In this document: positions 47,192-56,787 of the stretch, piece after piece
How the letters are laid out: each line of letters begins with the position of its first letter
How positions within the stretch are numbered: the first letter of the stretch is position 1
Origin: Natronococcus sp. CG52
Lineage (GTDB): Archaea; Halobacteriota; Halobacteria; Halobacteriales; Natrialbaceae
Length of the DNA: 64,000 nucleotides
Direction of reading: 5' to 3'
Assembly (NCBI RefSeq): GCF_023913515.1
Contig: NZ_CP099391.1
Coordinates: 2,852,001-2,916,000, forward strand
Notes under the pieces: generated by a model
Seen by the model: the letters and a program-made list of their open reading frames with translations, nothing else
Told to the model about the DNA's origin: nothing
Database searches by the model: none
Translations under genes and position numbers: made by a program

Positions 47192-48109
47192 CTACAGATA
47201 CCCCAGAGCGCCGAGTTTTTCCTCGATATCTCCCCGTTCCGTACCTGGCTCTCGCTCGGGAACGTAATTTCCGGTGTCGGTCGCACTCGTCTCGTACCAC
47301 GGAACGTTCCGTATCGACTCGAGCGGGACCCGCGGATGACCGTACACGCCCCACTCGCCCGCCGCGTTTCCGTGATCTGCGCTGATAGCGACCCGTTCGG
47401 CGTCGAGGTTCTCGAGCAGCAGTTCTACGTCTTCGAGGACGTAGCGGAGGTTCTCGCGGTACGACGACCAGAGGGTGTCGCGGTCGAGATCGCCGCGCCG
47501 GAGGCGATGCCACGGCGAGTCCCATCCTTCGCCGTCGCCGAGCGTTTCGGCGTTCATCCCGTCGGTGAGCGGCTCGGGAACGGACGGAAAGTGCGGTTGC
47601 ATGTAGTGGACGATGAGGCGATCGTGGTCGTTCTCTCGCCCCGCGGCGATCGCCCGGTCGGTGACGGCTCGCGCCGGAATCGTGCCCGACCCCTCGTCCC
47701 AGCCGTAGCGCCAGACCTCGTCGAGCGCGAGCAGGTCGCCGCCGGAGAGCACGCGTTTACTGAACGGATTCCCGGTGACGTACGCCGTCCCCCGCATTTC
47801 GTCCGCGTACTCGTCTGTAAAGGTGTTCTCGATCCACTCGATCGACGAACTGCCGACGGACGTCAGCGTCCCCGGATCGTCGAGAAACGGGTACTCGGCT
47901 GCGACCTCTCCGATCAGATCGATCCGACAGGCGTCCAGGAGGATCAGCGCGTCCCACTCGCGGTCGTACACGTGTTCGCCGCCGGAGTAGAACGCGTTCA
48001 ACCGTCGGAGGCCACCGAGATAGAGTTCGTAGGCGCTATCTGCTGTGCCACCGACCGGGTCGCTCCGGATTCGTTCGGACGTGTCCGAGACCCAATCAGC
48101 GATCGTCAT
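47192..48109 (-). CDS. Small AlkP-superfamily protein
   Basis: A 305-residue protein. AlkP-like motifs: ALILLDACRIDLIGEV (metal Asp), a Ser-rich possible nucleophile SVGSSSIEW, IVHYMQPHFPS, and ISADHGNAAGEWGVYGHP. It is shorter than sulfatases, with a 50-residue N-terminal helical part and no signal peptide. It ends EKLGALGYL. It faces the preceding sulfatase-like gene convergently and has its own promoter in the 278-base divergent region to its right. Confidence 0.8.
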   Translation of the reverse strand: MTIADWVSDTSERIRSDPVGGTADSAYELYLGGLRRLNAFYSGGEHVYDREWDALILLDACRIDLIGEVAAEYPFLDDPGTLTSVGSSSIEWIENTFTDEYADEMRGTAYVTGNPFSKRVLSGGDLLALDEVWRYGWDEGSGTIPARAVTDRAIAAGRENDHDRLIVHYMQPHFPSVPEPLTDGMNAETLGDGEGWDSPWHRLRRGDLDRDTLWSSYRENLRYVLEDVELLLENLDAERVAISADHGNAAGEWGVYGHPRVPLESIRNVPWYETSATDTGNYVPEREPGTERGDIEEKLGALGYL

Positions 48110-48387
48110 CGATTTTCGGTATCGGGATCATGCGGTTATCGAGCGGTCGATCCGCACGCAGTGGTTCGACCCGCAGAACTAATAATTACCGCCATCGGCG
48201 GTACTGAATCTGATCCGTTCGAATTCGGAGTCAACGCGGAGGGTTCACCGATATTCGGTGAACCGCCTTCGAATCGCCGAACGGTGCTGACCGCTGACCG
48301 GGAGGATTGCGCACCGCTCGCCGTCTCGAGACCGGCGGATCGACCCGACCACCTGTTATTAGGTCGACGAGCGGATAGTGGCTACCG

Positions 48388-49281
48388 ATGATCGTTCTCG
48401 GAATCGACGCGGCCGACTATCGGCTCGTCAAGCGGTGGAATCTCGAGAATCTCCTCCTGGACAATCACGCCTCGCTCGAAACCTTTTCGCACTCGCTGGA
48501 AACGCCGTCGACGATCGAGGTCTGGCCGTCGATCGCGACCGGCCTCCCTCCGGAGGAGCACGGGCTCTCCGGCGGAAGCAGGGACAGACTCGAGTGGGAG
48601 AATCCGGCGCTCAAACTCGCCAGTCGCCTAACCAGTTACCTCCCGACGGAGGTCAGATACCAGCTCGGTCGGCCGTTTCGTCGAACGTCGTCCCTCGAGT
48701 CCGCGCGAATCGACGACTCCATCCCTCACCTGTTCGACTCCGGACACGTTCGGAACTGGCCGGGAATAACGCCCGCTCGCGAGTGGGGTCAAGCGAGCGA
48801 GTGGTTCGGACGGGTCTCACGGGGTGAACTCTCCGACGAGGAGTACTTCAGACTCGAGATGGGGAACGACGGCCGGATCATCGGCTGGCTCGAGGCGCAG
48901 GCGCTCAGCGGTGTTTCGATCGCCGGCGCACACACGCACGGGCTCGATCACCTCGGTCACGTGTACGCGAAGCGTCCCCAAAGGCTTCGAGAGGGATACG
49001 AACTCATCGATACGCTGGTCGGTCAACTCCGCGACCTCGCCGACGAACTCGTGATCGTCTCCGATCACGGGATGCAACAGACGCTGACGGACGATCCGGA
49101 GCCCGGAGTGCACTCGTGGCACGCGATGGTTTCGACGACGATGGAGGGAGACCTGCCGGACTCGGTATTCGACGTCCGGCCGTGGATCGAAGCGCGCCTC
49201 GGGAGCGAAAGCCGGACGGAGAACGACGCGGCGACGATCGACGCGCCGGCGGAGCACTTGCGGGATCTCGGGTACCTGTGA
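48388..49281 (+). CDS. Short AlkP-superfamily phosphodiesterase-like protein
   Basis: A 297-residue protein starting MIVLGIDAADYRLVKRW. It has the phosphodiesterase-type nucleophile segment ETPSTIEVWPSIATGLPPEEHG, GAHTHGLDHLGHVYA, VIVSDHGMQQTL and a final metal His in GVHSWHAM. It lacks the large insert of its longer relatives, so it may be a minimal version. It ends HLRDLGYL. No signal peptide. Confidence 0.82.
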   Translation: MIVLGIDAADYRLVKRWNLENLLLDNHASLETFSHSLETPSTIEVWPSIATGLPPEEHGLSGGSRDRLEWENPALKLASRLTSYLPTEVRYQLGRPFRRTSSLESARIDDSIPHLFDSGHVRNWPGITPAREWGQASEWFGRVSRGELSDEEYFRLEMGNDGRIIGWLEAQALSGVSIAGAHTHGLDHLGHVYAKRPQRLREGYELIDTLVGQLRDLADELVIVSDHGMQQTLTDDPEPGVHSWHAMVSTTMEGDLPDSVFDVRPWIEARLGSESRTENDAATIDAPAEHLRDLGYL

Positions 49282-49350
49282 CGCGCGGTCGTGCCACTCA
49301 CCGCCCGGAGCGCCGCAGCCCGTCGCGGTCGTTTCGAAGTTGCCCCGATT

Positions 49351-50919
49351 CTATTCTAAGTACCCCAAGTCCCGGAGAGTCTCTTCGACCTCGGGACCGG
49401 CGTCGCGCCCGTCCGCTCCGGTCGCAGTCGGCGGCCCTCGCTCGGGCGATCGGTCCGCGGGGGCGCCGGTCAGAACGTCGAAGCACACCTCGCCGTCGAC
49501 GTCTCGAGGGACTGGCGCGTCGAAGTAGTGGAGCAGCGTCGGCGCGAGGTCGTACAGCGAGAGGTCGAGATCAGTGCGCCCGTCGGCGACGTCCTCGCCC
49601 CACGCGGCGAACACGCCGGTTCGGCGGTGAGTCGCCAACCAGTCGGTCGTTTCGCCGAACACGTCGCCGCCGATCGACTCGGGAGCGTCGACGCCCGGCG
49701 CGTACTCCACGAGGAGGTCGGGACCGCGGAGCCGGTCGCCGGTGTACGCGTCCGCCGGGTCGTGGACGGCGGTCGCCACGGGACCGCCCGCGGGCGTCTC
49801 GAGCCCCTCGAGGTCCTCGGCGAGCGCCGTCGCGTAGCGTGCCGCGGCGTCGTCGCTCGAGAACGCGTCGCGGTTGACGTAGATCGGTCCGCGACCGAGC
49901 GAGACGGCTTTCGTCCGCTCCCAGTCGATGGCGGCGTCCTGGATCGCGACGCGCCCGCTCTCGCTCGGGAAGAGCCGCTGGACGGACTCGGGGACCAGCG
50001 ACTGGGCGAGATTGACCAGCCCCGCCCTGTCGACGAGGCGCTTGAGCCGTTCCTCGGTGAGGCCGACGGTCGCCAGCAGGTCCCGCGTTTCCGAGTCCTC
50101 GATCGCGAGGTCGCCGCGCTCGAGCAGCCACTGGTTCACGAGGAATATTTCGTCGATCTCGACGAAGCCGTGGTCACTCATGAGGACGATCGCCTCCGCG
50201 TCGTCGCGCTCGAGCAGGTCCGCGAGCAGGTCGTCGATCCGTTCGTAGATCGTCCGCAGTTTCTCGGGCCGGTCCCAGAGCCGGTGCTGGAGCGTGTCGG
50301 TCGCGAACAGCGTGGTGTGGACGAGATCGCAGTCCTTCTCGTCGGCGAGCCACGTCGCGGCGCGGAACCGCTGGTCGAACAGCGCCGCCGCTTCGTCGAC
50401 CAGTTCGTCGGGTGTCGCCTCGTCGAGTACGAGGTCCGGCTTGACGCGGTAGTCGGGAATCGCCTCGAGCAGGTCGTCCCCGAGCGACTCGGGCGCGGTA
50501 AACCGCTTCCGTTCACTGGCGGGACTGCCGGCGACGACGAAGAGGCCGTCGCCGTCCGCGTTCCGCCCGCCGGCGTCGGGCGGGTGAGTCGTCGGCATGT
50601 TGATCACGCTGGCGCGGAATCCCCGGTCGGCCAGCACGTCCCAGTACTCCGCCGACCGGAAGTCGCCGGCGTCGTTGGCGGAAATTTCGTCGGTCCGTCG
50701 ATCGTACGCGAACCACTCGTAGACGCCGAGTTTTCCCGGCGTCTTTCCGGTCGAATAACACTTCCACGCCGGAAAGGTTACAGGCGGGAGGGTGCTCTCG
50801 AGATCGCCGGCGACGCCCTCGTCCAGGATCCGAGCGAACGTCGGGAGAGCTCCCTCCTCGATCCACGGCCGGAGTAACGACCAGTCGGCCCCGTCGAGAC
50901 CGAGGACGTAGACGGTCAT
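49351..50919 (-). CDS. AlkP-superfamily type I phosphodiesterase-like enzyme
   Basis: A 522-residue protein starting MTVYVLGLDGADWSLLRPW. The nucleophile region is TLPPVTFPAWKCYSTGKTPGKLGVY, with later metal motifs FATDTLQHRLW and VLMSDHGFVEID. The C-terminal part has YDLAPTLLHYFDAPVP, usual in this subfamily. It ends EETLRDLGYLE. No export signal. It follows a GT4 gene on the same strand by 24 bases, so the two form a minus-strand operon within the island. Confidence 0.87.
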   Translation of the reverse strand: MTVYVLGLDGADWSLLRPWIEEGALPTFARILDEGVAGDLESTLPPVTFPAWKCYSTGKTPGKLGVYEWFAYDRRTDEISANDAGDFRSAEYWDVLADRGFRASVINMPTTHPPDAGGRNADGDGLFVVAGSPASERKRFTAPESLGDDLLEAIPDYRVKPDLVLDEATPDELVDEAAALFDQRFRAATWLADEKDCDLVHTTLFATDTLQHRLWDRPEKLRTIYERIDDLLADLLERDDAEAIVLMSDHGFVEIDEIFLVNQWLLERGDLAIEDSETRDLLATVGLTEERLKRLVDRAGLVNLAQSLVPESVQRLFPSESGRVAIQDAAIDWERTKAVSLGRGPIYVNRDAFSSDDAAARYATALAEDLEGLETPAGGPVATAVHDPADAYTGDRLRGPDLLVEYAPGVDAPESIGGDVFGETTDWLATHRRTGVFAAWGEDVADGRTDLDLSLYDLAPTLLHYFDAPVPRDVDGEVCFDVLTGAPADRSPERGPPTATGADGRDAGPEVEETLRDLGYLE

Positions 50920-50943
50920 ACCCGTTTACTGGATCCGGCGGCG

Positions 50944-51978
50944 CTAAAGTGCTTTGAGAACGTCGCGAAACGCGGTGCGGAACGCGGCTTTTCTCGAGTC
51001 GGGGTCGAATCGGGCGCCGCGCTCCCGAGCGAGAGCCGCGAGCTCCCGGCGCTCGCCGGGACGGCGCTCGAAGTACTCCCGGACGCCGCGGGCGAGCGCG
51101 CGCTCGCTCGGTGTCACGACGAGAGAGGGGTCGATCTCGCGGGCCTCGGAGCGCGTTCCCGCGGTCCGGGTGACGAGCGGGACGAGTCCGGCGCGCATCG
51201 CCTCGAGCGTGCTGACCGGGAACGTGTCCATCCGAGACGGCTGGACGAACAGCGAGGCGGGCGCGAACGCGTCGACGAGTTCCTCGACGTACCCCCGAAC
51301 GCGGACGCCCGGCGTCTCGGCGTACTCCGCGGGGTGACCCCCTCCGACGACGTGGAGTTCGGCGTCCGGAACCGACTCGCGGACCCGCGGCCACGCGTCG
51401 ACGAGCATGTCGACGCCCTTGTACTCCCACGGGCGCGCGACCGTCACCGCGACGTTCGACTCGAGGTCGGGACGCACGCCGCCGAGGGCGTCGTACGTCT
51501 CCCGCTGGATGAACGGGTGGGCGACCTCGATCGGCGTGTCCGGTCCGACGACGGGCCGAGTGAACCCCGCGGCGAACGCCGAGACCGCGACGACGCCGTC
51601 GATCCCGCGGCGTCCGACGGCGCGAACCGCCGGCGTTCCGAACCGCCCGATAACCGATTTCACCGCCGATTCGCCCTCGAAGTCGGCGTTTCCGAGCTGA
51701 TAGAGGCCGTGGTCGGCACAGAGGTAGACGAGTTTCCCGCCGCGGGCGAACCGGCGCGCGAGCGCGGCGTACAGCGGCCGCGACCCTTCCACGAGGTACA
51801 CGTCGTAATCGGGGGCTGCGAGCCCGTTGACAACGTCCTCGATAAGCGTTCCCTCCAGCGGGCCGAGCGCCAGGCGGTGATAGTCGACGAGATCGGCGCC
51901 GATCGCTTCTGCGAACCCGCGGTGCGCCGGATGCGGGTCCTGGTGGAGCATCGCCACGCGGACGGCGTCGGGATCCAT
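50944..51978 (-). CDS. GT4-family glycosyltransferase
   Basis: A 344-residue GT-B enzyme. The N-terminal domain has VRVAMLHQDPHPAHRGFAEA and the donor domain ESNVAVTVARPWEYKGVDML, VRGYVEELVDAFAPASLFVQ and SRMDTFPVSTLEAMRAGLVP with the catalytic Glu. It ends with a short basic segment. It is first in a two-gene minus-strand operon with the AlkP-type enzyme, divergent from the next sulfatase-like gene across 89 bases. Confidence 0.88.
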   Translation of the reverse strand: MDPDAVRVAMLHQDPHPAHRGFAEAIGADLVDYHRLALGPLEGTLIEDVVNGLAAPDYDVYLVEGSRPLYAALARRFARGGKLVYLCADHGLYQLGNADFEGESAVKSVIGRFGTPAVRAVGRRGIDGVVAVSAFAAGFTRPVVGPDTPIEVAHPFIQRETYDALGGVRPDLESNVAVTVARPWEYKGVDMLVDAWPRVRESVPDAELHVVGGGHPAEYAETPGVRVRGYVEELVDAFAPASLFVQPSRMDTFPVSTLEAMRAGLVPLVTRTAGTRSEAREIDPSLVVTPSERALARGVREYFERRPGERRELAALARERGARFDPDSRKAAFRTAFRDVLKAL

Positions 51979-52067
51979 CGTTCGAGACGGCGCACGGTGG
52001 ACGCATAAATGTCGCCCTCGCGAACGCGGAGGGGAGAGTTAACTCGCCCAGGAGCATTGTACCGAGT

Positions 52068-53531
52068 ATGAGCGATCACCCGAACGTCCTCCTGCTCGTT
52101 TTCGACGCGCTCCGGGCCGACGCGCTCTCGTGTGACGAAGCCGCGTTCGGCGTCGAGACGAGCGCCTTCGACAGGGTGGCAGAGCGTGGGACGGTATTCG
52201 AGAACGCGTTCGCAGTCGGGCCGTGGACCCCGCCCTCCCACGGCGCGATGTTTTCCGGAAAGTACCCCAACGCGACCGGTTTCGACGGCTCGTGGCCGAC
52301 CATGCCCGAATCGATCCCGTTACTCGCGGAGTGGTTTTCCGAGCGCGGCTACCGGACGTACGGCATCCCCGGTCCCGCGAAGATGGGGTCCGCGACCGGT
52401 CTCGACCGCGGGTTCGAGTCGTACTACGAAGTGTACGAGAGAATCGCGGATCGACCGTCACTGGCGTACCTCGGGCAGATCGCGACCGAGCCGCTCGTTC
52501 GCAAGGACTTTTTGCGCCTCGTCGGTCGGGGGAACGACTACTACACCGAGATCAAGTTCGATACGCTCCGGGAGTGGCTCGGCGATACGCCCGAGCCGTT
52601 CTTCGCCGTGGCGAACCTGACGACGGTTCACGCGCCGTACGATCCGCCCCGGCCGTACAAGCGAGAAGCGACGCCCGAGCTCTCGCGGCCGCGACTCGGA
52701 CTGCTCGAGGAACTGCTCGACTCCCCCTGTGCGTACGACGACCCCGCCGTCGACGACGAGCGGCTGTTCGCCGCGGCGGACGGCGCCGGCGCACAGAGCG
52801 TCGCGTTGCGGTACCGTGACGACCCCGACTTCCTCTCGGAGGTCGAACTCGACGTCCTCAGGCGGTGGTACGGCGCCTCCCTGCGATACCTCGACGACCG
52901 CCTCGCGGCGTTCCTCGACTGGTTCGAAGGGGCGGGACTCGACGAGAACACCCTCGTCGTGCTCACCGCCGACCACGGCGAACTGTTCGGCGAGCGAGAC
53001 GCGCTGTATCACGGCAACTTCCTCTACGACGAGGTGACCCGCGTCCCGCTCGTGCTCGCCGGACCGGGTATCCCGAGCGGTGAGCGCCGAACCGACCTCG
53101 CGTCGCACGTCGACCTCTTCGCCACGCTCTGCGACCGCTGCGGGCTGGACGAACCGGAAACTGACGGCGATTCGCTGTTCGGGCCCCGTCGGCGCGACGC
53201 CGTCTTTGCGGCCGAAGCCCCCTCGAACCTGGGGGATGTCGATGCCGCGAGTACGGTGGCAGCGGATACCCTCGCGGAGTTCGAACTCGGCCGAAAGTCG
53301 GTGCGCACCGAGAACTACCGATTCGAGCGCCGATCGGACGGGACCGAGGTCCTCTACGAACTCCCCGACGAGTCGATCGTCGACGACCCCGACGAGTCGA
53401 TCGTCGCGGCGCTTCGGGAGCGACTGGTCGGAACGCTCGGAGAGACGTTCGACGACGCCGGGGACGAGGCCGACGTCGACCTGAGCGCCGGAGTCGAACG
53501 CAACCTTCGCGAACTCGGCTACCTCGAGTAG
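52068..53531 (+). CDS. Sulfatase-like AlkP-superfamily enzyme
   Basis: A 487-residue protein. Motifs: VLLLVFDALRADALS (metal Asp), nucleophile region VGPWTPPSHGAMFSGKYPN (Thr in place of the sulfatase Cys), LTTVHAPYDPPRPYK and LTADHGELFGERDALYHGN. No CxPSR, no signal peptide, no membrane helix. It ends RNLRELGYLE. It heads a plus-strand series of three AlkP genes and a flippase with short gaps, so these are probably co-transcribed. Confidence 0.87.
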   Translation: MSDHPNVLLLVFDALRADALSCDEAAFGVETSAFDRVAERGTVFENAFAVGPWTPPSHGAMFSGKYPNATGFDGSWPTMPESIPLLAEWFSERGYRTYGIPGPAKMGSATGLDRGFESYYEVYERIADRPSLAYLGQIATEPLVRKDFLRLVGRGNDYYTEIKFDTLREWLGDTPEPFFAVANLTTVHAPYDPPRPYKREATPELSRPRLGLLEELLDSPCAYDDPAVDDERLFAAADGAGAQSVALRYRDDPDFLSEVELDVLRRWYGASLRYLDDRLAAFLDWFEGAGLDENTLVVLTADHGELFGERDALYHGNFLYDEVTRVPLVLAGPGIPSGERRTDLASHVDLFATLCDRCGLDEPETDGDSLFGPRRRDAVFAAEAPSNLGDVDAASTVAADTLAEFELGRKSVRTENYRFERRSDGTEVLYELPDESIVDDPDESIVAALRERLVGTLGETFDDAGDEADVDLSAGVERNLRELGYLE

Positions 53532-53577
53532 CACCGTAGAAAACAGTTTTAAGCCGCCTCGTCGGATCGGTCGAGAC

Positions 53578-55182
53578 ATGCAGACCCTCTTGGTCGGCCT
53601 CGACGCCGCCTGCTTCCCGGTACTCCGACCGCTGTTCGAGGACGGCGAGTTGCCCCACCTCGAGGCGGTGTTCGAGGGTGGGGCCGCGGACCGACTGGAG
53701 TCCCAGATTCCGCCCTGGACCGCGAGCGCGTGGCCCTCGCTGTGTACCGGTGTGAACCCCGGCAAACACGGCGTCTTCGACTTCCTGCGCTTCGACGGCT
53801 ACGACTGGGACATCGTCAACGCGACCGACGTGCGACGGCGCAGCCTCTGGGAGTACGCCGACGACGCCGGACTGACAAGCGTGGTCGTCAACGTCCCGGT
53901 AACGAGCCCGCCACCCGAAATCGACGGCGCTGTCGTTCCGGGCTACCTGGCCTCGGAGGAGCCCCGGTGTCACCCCGACGGCGTTCTCGACGACATCCGG
54001 GACGCGACCGGGGAGTACCGCGTCTACGCCCGCCGGGAGACGGACGAGCGCGCCGGGGAGGAGAAGTTCGACGACTACCTCGACCTCACTCGGATGCGCG
54101 GCGAGGCGTTTCGCTACCTCGCCGATCGGTTCGACCCCGAGTTCGGCTTCGTCCAGTTTCAGAAGACCGACGCAGTGTTCCACGACTTCCCGGGCGAGCG
54201 CGAGAAAGTCGAGCGGATCTACCGCGCCGTAGACGAGCAGGTGGGCGCGATTCTCGACGCCTGCGATCCCGATACCGTCGTCGTCGCCAGCGACCACGGA
54301 ATCGGCGAGTACGACGGCTACGAGTTCCGGATCAACCAGTACCTCCGGGAGGCCGGCGTCGTCGAAACCACGACCGACGGGCAGGGCGTCCCCTCGTGGT
54401 TCCAGATAAAGGACGAGCGACTGACCGAGGGCGGTGACGGCGGTCGGTCCGGTCACCCGTTCCTCGAGCGCCTCGCCGCCACCGCGGCGAGCGCCGGCCT
54501 GACCTACCAGCGAAGCAAGGCTATCCTCGAACGACTCGGCCTCGCCGAGTTCGTCGGTAAGCGCGTACCCGTCGGAGCCGTGTTCGCAGCCAGCGACGCC
54601 GTGGATTTCGCGGCGTCGCGAGCGTACCTCCGCTCGCCGTCGGAACTGGGCGTCCGGCTGAACGTCGAAGGGCGCGATCCCGAGGGCGTCGTTCCCGCCG
54701 ACGAGTACGAGTCCGTTCGCGACGATATCATCGAACTCCTGTCGGACGCCACGACGCCGGATGGGGCGCCCGTGTTCGAGGAGGTCGTCCGGCGCGAGCG
54801 GCACATTCACGGCCCCTACGCCGACGAAGCGGTCGACGCGCTCGCGATCCCGAACGACTTTCGACACTCCCTCTCCGCGGTCGTCGGCGAACGGTTCGGC
54901 GATCCCGAACCGTACAATCACAAGCGAGACGGCGTCGTCGCGATCGACGGGCCGAACGTCGACGTCGACGCCGACATCGGGGGTGCGCACCTGTTCGACG
55001 TCGCACCGACCGTCCTGGCGACGCTCGGCATCGCCCCCGCCGAGGCGATGGACGGCGACGCCCTCCCGGCGATCGACGCGCCGGAACCGAGGTCGTATCC
55101 GCCGTACGCGCCCCGCGACCAGACCGCGACCGAGGACGAGGACGTCGTACGGCGCCTCTCGGATCTCGGATACCTAGAGTAA
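53578..55182 (+). CDS. AlkP-superfamily type I phosphodiesterase-like enzyme
   Basis: A 534-residue protein starting MQTLLVGLDAACFPVLRPLF. Nucleophile region: QIPPWTASAWPSLCTGVNPGKHGVF; metal sites: QKTDAVFHDFPG and VVVASDHGIGEYDGYEF; later HLFDVAPTVLATLGI. It belongs to the same subfamily as the 49351 and 55231 genes. It ends RRLSDLGYLE. No export signal, so the substrate is likely cytoplasmic or at the inner membrane face. Confidence 0.87.
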   Translation: MQTLLVGLDAACFPVLRPLFEDGELPHLEAVFEGGAADRLESQIPPWTASAWPSLCTGVNPGKHGVFDFLRFDGYDWDIVNATDVRRRSLWEYADDAGLTSVVVNVPVTSPPPEIDGAVVPGYLASEEPRCHPDGVLDDIRDATGEYRVYARRETDERAGEEKFDDYLDLTRMRGEAFRYLADRFDPEFGFVQFQKTDAVFHDFPGEREKVERIYRAVDEQVGAILDACDPDTVVVASDHGIGEYDGYEFRINQYLREAGVVETTTDGQGVPSWFQIKDERLTEGGDGGRSGHPFLERLAATAASAGLTYQRSKAILERLGLAEFVGKRVPVGAVFAASDAVDFAASRAYLRSPSELGVRLNVEGRDPEGVVPADEYESVRDDIIELLSDATTPDGAPVFEEVVRRERHIHGPYADEAVDALAIPNDFRHSLSAVVGERFGDPEPYNHKRDGVVAIDGPNVDVDADIGGAHLFDVAPTVLATLGIAPAEAMDGDALPAIDAPEPRSYPPYAPRDQTATEDEDVVRRLSDLGYLE

Positions 55183-55230
55183 CCGAAACGGATCACACAC
55201 CTTTTGCCGGTCGACGTCATCACGACGCAC

Positions 55231-56787
55231 ATGATCGTTCTCGGACTCGACGGGGCGACCTTCTCGCTCATCGATCCCTGGGTGGAGGACGGGCACCTCC
55301 CGACGTTCGAGCGCTTGCTCGACGAGAGCGTCCACGGCGAACTCGAGAGCACGGTCCCCGAAATCACGGTTCCGGCGTGGCCCGCCTTCGCCACGGGGCG
55401 AAACCCGCCGGAACTCGATATGTACGGATTCACCCACTTCAACCGCGACACTCGCGAGAACGACCTGAGCCACGACGAGTTCGTCCCCGGAAAGATGTGG
55501 GACGTCGTCGACGATCAAGACGGTTCGGCTGTCGTCTTTAACATCCCCGGCTCGTACCCGTGGCAGGCCATCGACGGCACGATCATCGCCGCGGCTCCCG
55601 AGTACAAGGAGGAGTACGCCCACCCGCCCGAGCGCTGGGACGAACTGACCGAGCTCGTCGACGGCTACAAACTCCGTAACGACGAACGACCGGGATCGCG
55701 CGCCTACGTCGATCGGAGTCTCGAACTGGTCGACAAGCGCTTCGAGGCGTTCGAGCACTTCATCCGCGCGGAAGACCCCGAGCTGGCCGTCGGGCTGATC
55801 AGAGCGACCGATCGCGTGGCCCACCACTACTGGGGGGAAGACAGCGTCCCGCCGGCGTCGCCGAGCAATCCGGTGTTCGAGGTGTACCGCCACGTCGACG
55901 AGCGACTCGGGGAGTTCCTCGACGCCCACGAGGACGACGACGTCGTCGTGATCAGCGACCACGGCTTCGAGAAGGTCCGCGAGAACTTCGCGGTCAACGT
56001 CGTCCTCGAACGCGCCGGCCTCGTTTCCGTGCGGGATTCCGGCGACGCGACCAGAGCCGCGCTGGGATCTGTTCGCGACGTCGCCAGCGATGCGCTCGGT
56101 CGGATCGGGCTCCTGACGCTCGCCCGAAGGATGATCCCCGAGAGCGCCCTGACCGGCGTGCCGTCCGGCGACGCGCTCGGGCTCGACAACGCCCTCAGCA
56201 CCGGCCGGATCGACTGGACGGAGACGCGGGCGCTCGCGGACGTCGGTCAGAAGACCGCGATGATCTACGTCGTCCGAGACGATCCCGACGAGATCGCTCG
56301 GATCTGTGACGACGCCGAAACCGCGCTTCGCGAATCGGCCGAGCGGGAGGGGATGACGGTGCGGTTTCTCCGACTCGAGCGGGGCGGGCCGCACACGCCG
56401 GACCTCTGCATGGTCATCGAAACGCCGGAAGTTCACGCCTCCTCCCGGTTCGACGTCGAGGACGCGGTGTTCGAGATCGACACCAGCGGCCACGCTCGCG
56501 AGGGGATCTTCCTCGCCCGCGGCCCGTCGTTCCGCGAGGGCACCGTCGAAGGTGCCGCACTGACCGACGTCGCGCCGACGGTCCTGCACGCGTCGGGATA
56601 CCGGGTTCCGGCGTCGATGTCCGGAGACCTCCTCGACGTCTACGCGGGCGGTACCGATCCCGCCGAGCGCGAACCCGAGTACTACGACTTCATCGGAGCG
56701 GACGCCGTCACGGCCGGCGGAGTCTCCGACGACGAGAAGGCGTCCGAGGTGAAGGATAGACTCCGCGAACTGGGGTATCTGGAGTAA
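55231..56787 (+). CDS. AlkP-superfamily type I phosphodiesterase-like enzyme
   Basis: A 518-residue protein from ATG 55231 (MIVLGLDGATFSLIDPWVED). Nucleophile region: STVPEITVPAWPAFATGRNP; metal sites: IRATDRVAHHYWG and VVVISDHGFEKVREN; later ALTDVAPTVLHASGY. It ends KDRLRELGYLE. Its TAA overlaps the flippase ATG by one base, which ties its activity to the export step of glycan assembly. Confidence 0.87.
   Translation: MIVLGLDGATFSLIDPWVEDGHLPTFERLLDESVHGELESTVPEITVPAWPAFATGRNPPELDMYGFTHFNRDTRENDLSHDEFVPGKMWDVVDDQDGSAVVFNIPGSYPWQAIDGTIIAAAPEYKEEYAHPPERWDELTELVDGYKLRNDERPGSRAYVDRSLELVDKRFEAFEHFIRAEDPELAVGLIRATDRVAHHYWGEDSVPPASPSNPVFEVYRHVDERLGEFLDAHEDDDVVVISDHGFEKVRENFAVNVVLERAGLVSVRDSGDATRAALGSVRDVASDALGRIGLLTLARRMIPESALTGVPSGDALGLDNALSTGRIDWTETRALADVGQKTAMIYVVRDDPDEIARICDDAETALRESAEREGMTVRFLRLERGGPHTPDLCMVIETPEVHASSRFDVEDAVFEIDTSGHAREGIFLARGPSFREGTVEGAALTDVAPTVLHASGYRVPASMSGDLLDVYAGGTDPAEREPEYYDFIGADAVTAGGVSDDEKASEVKDRLRELGYLE

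Noticed and set aside
45782-53531. Calling the two sulfatase-like genes true sulfatases
   Set aside because: Neither has the CxPSR or SxPSR motif needed for formylglycine, and no sulfate-related gene is near.
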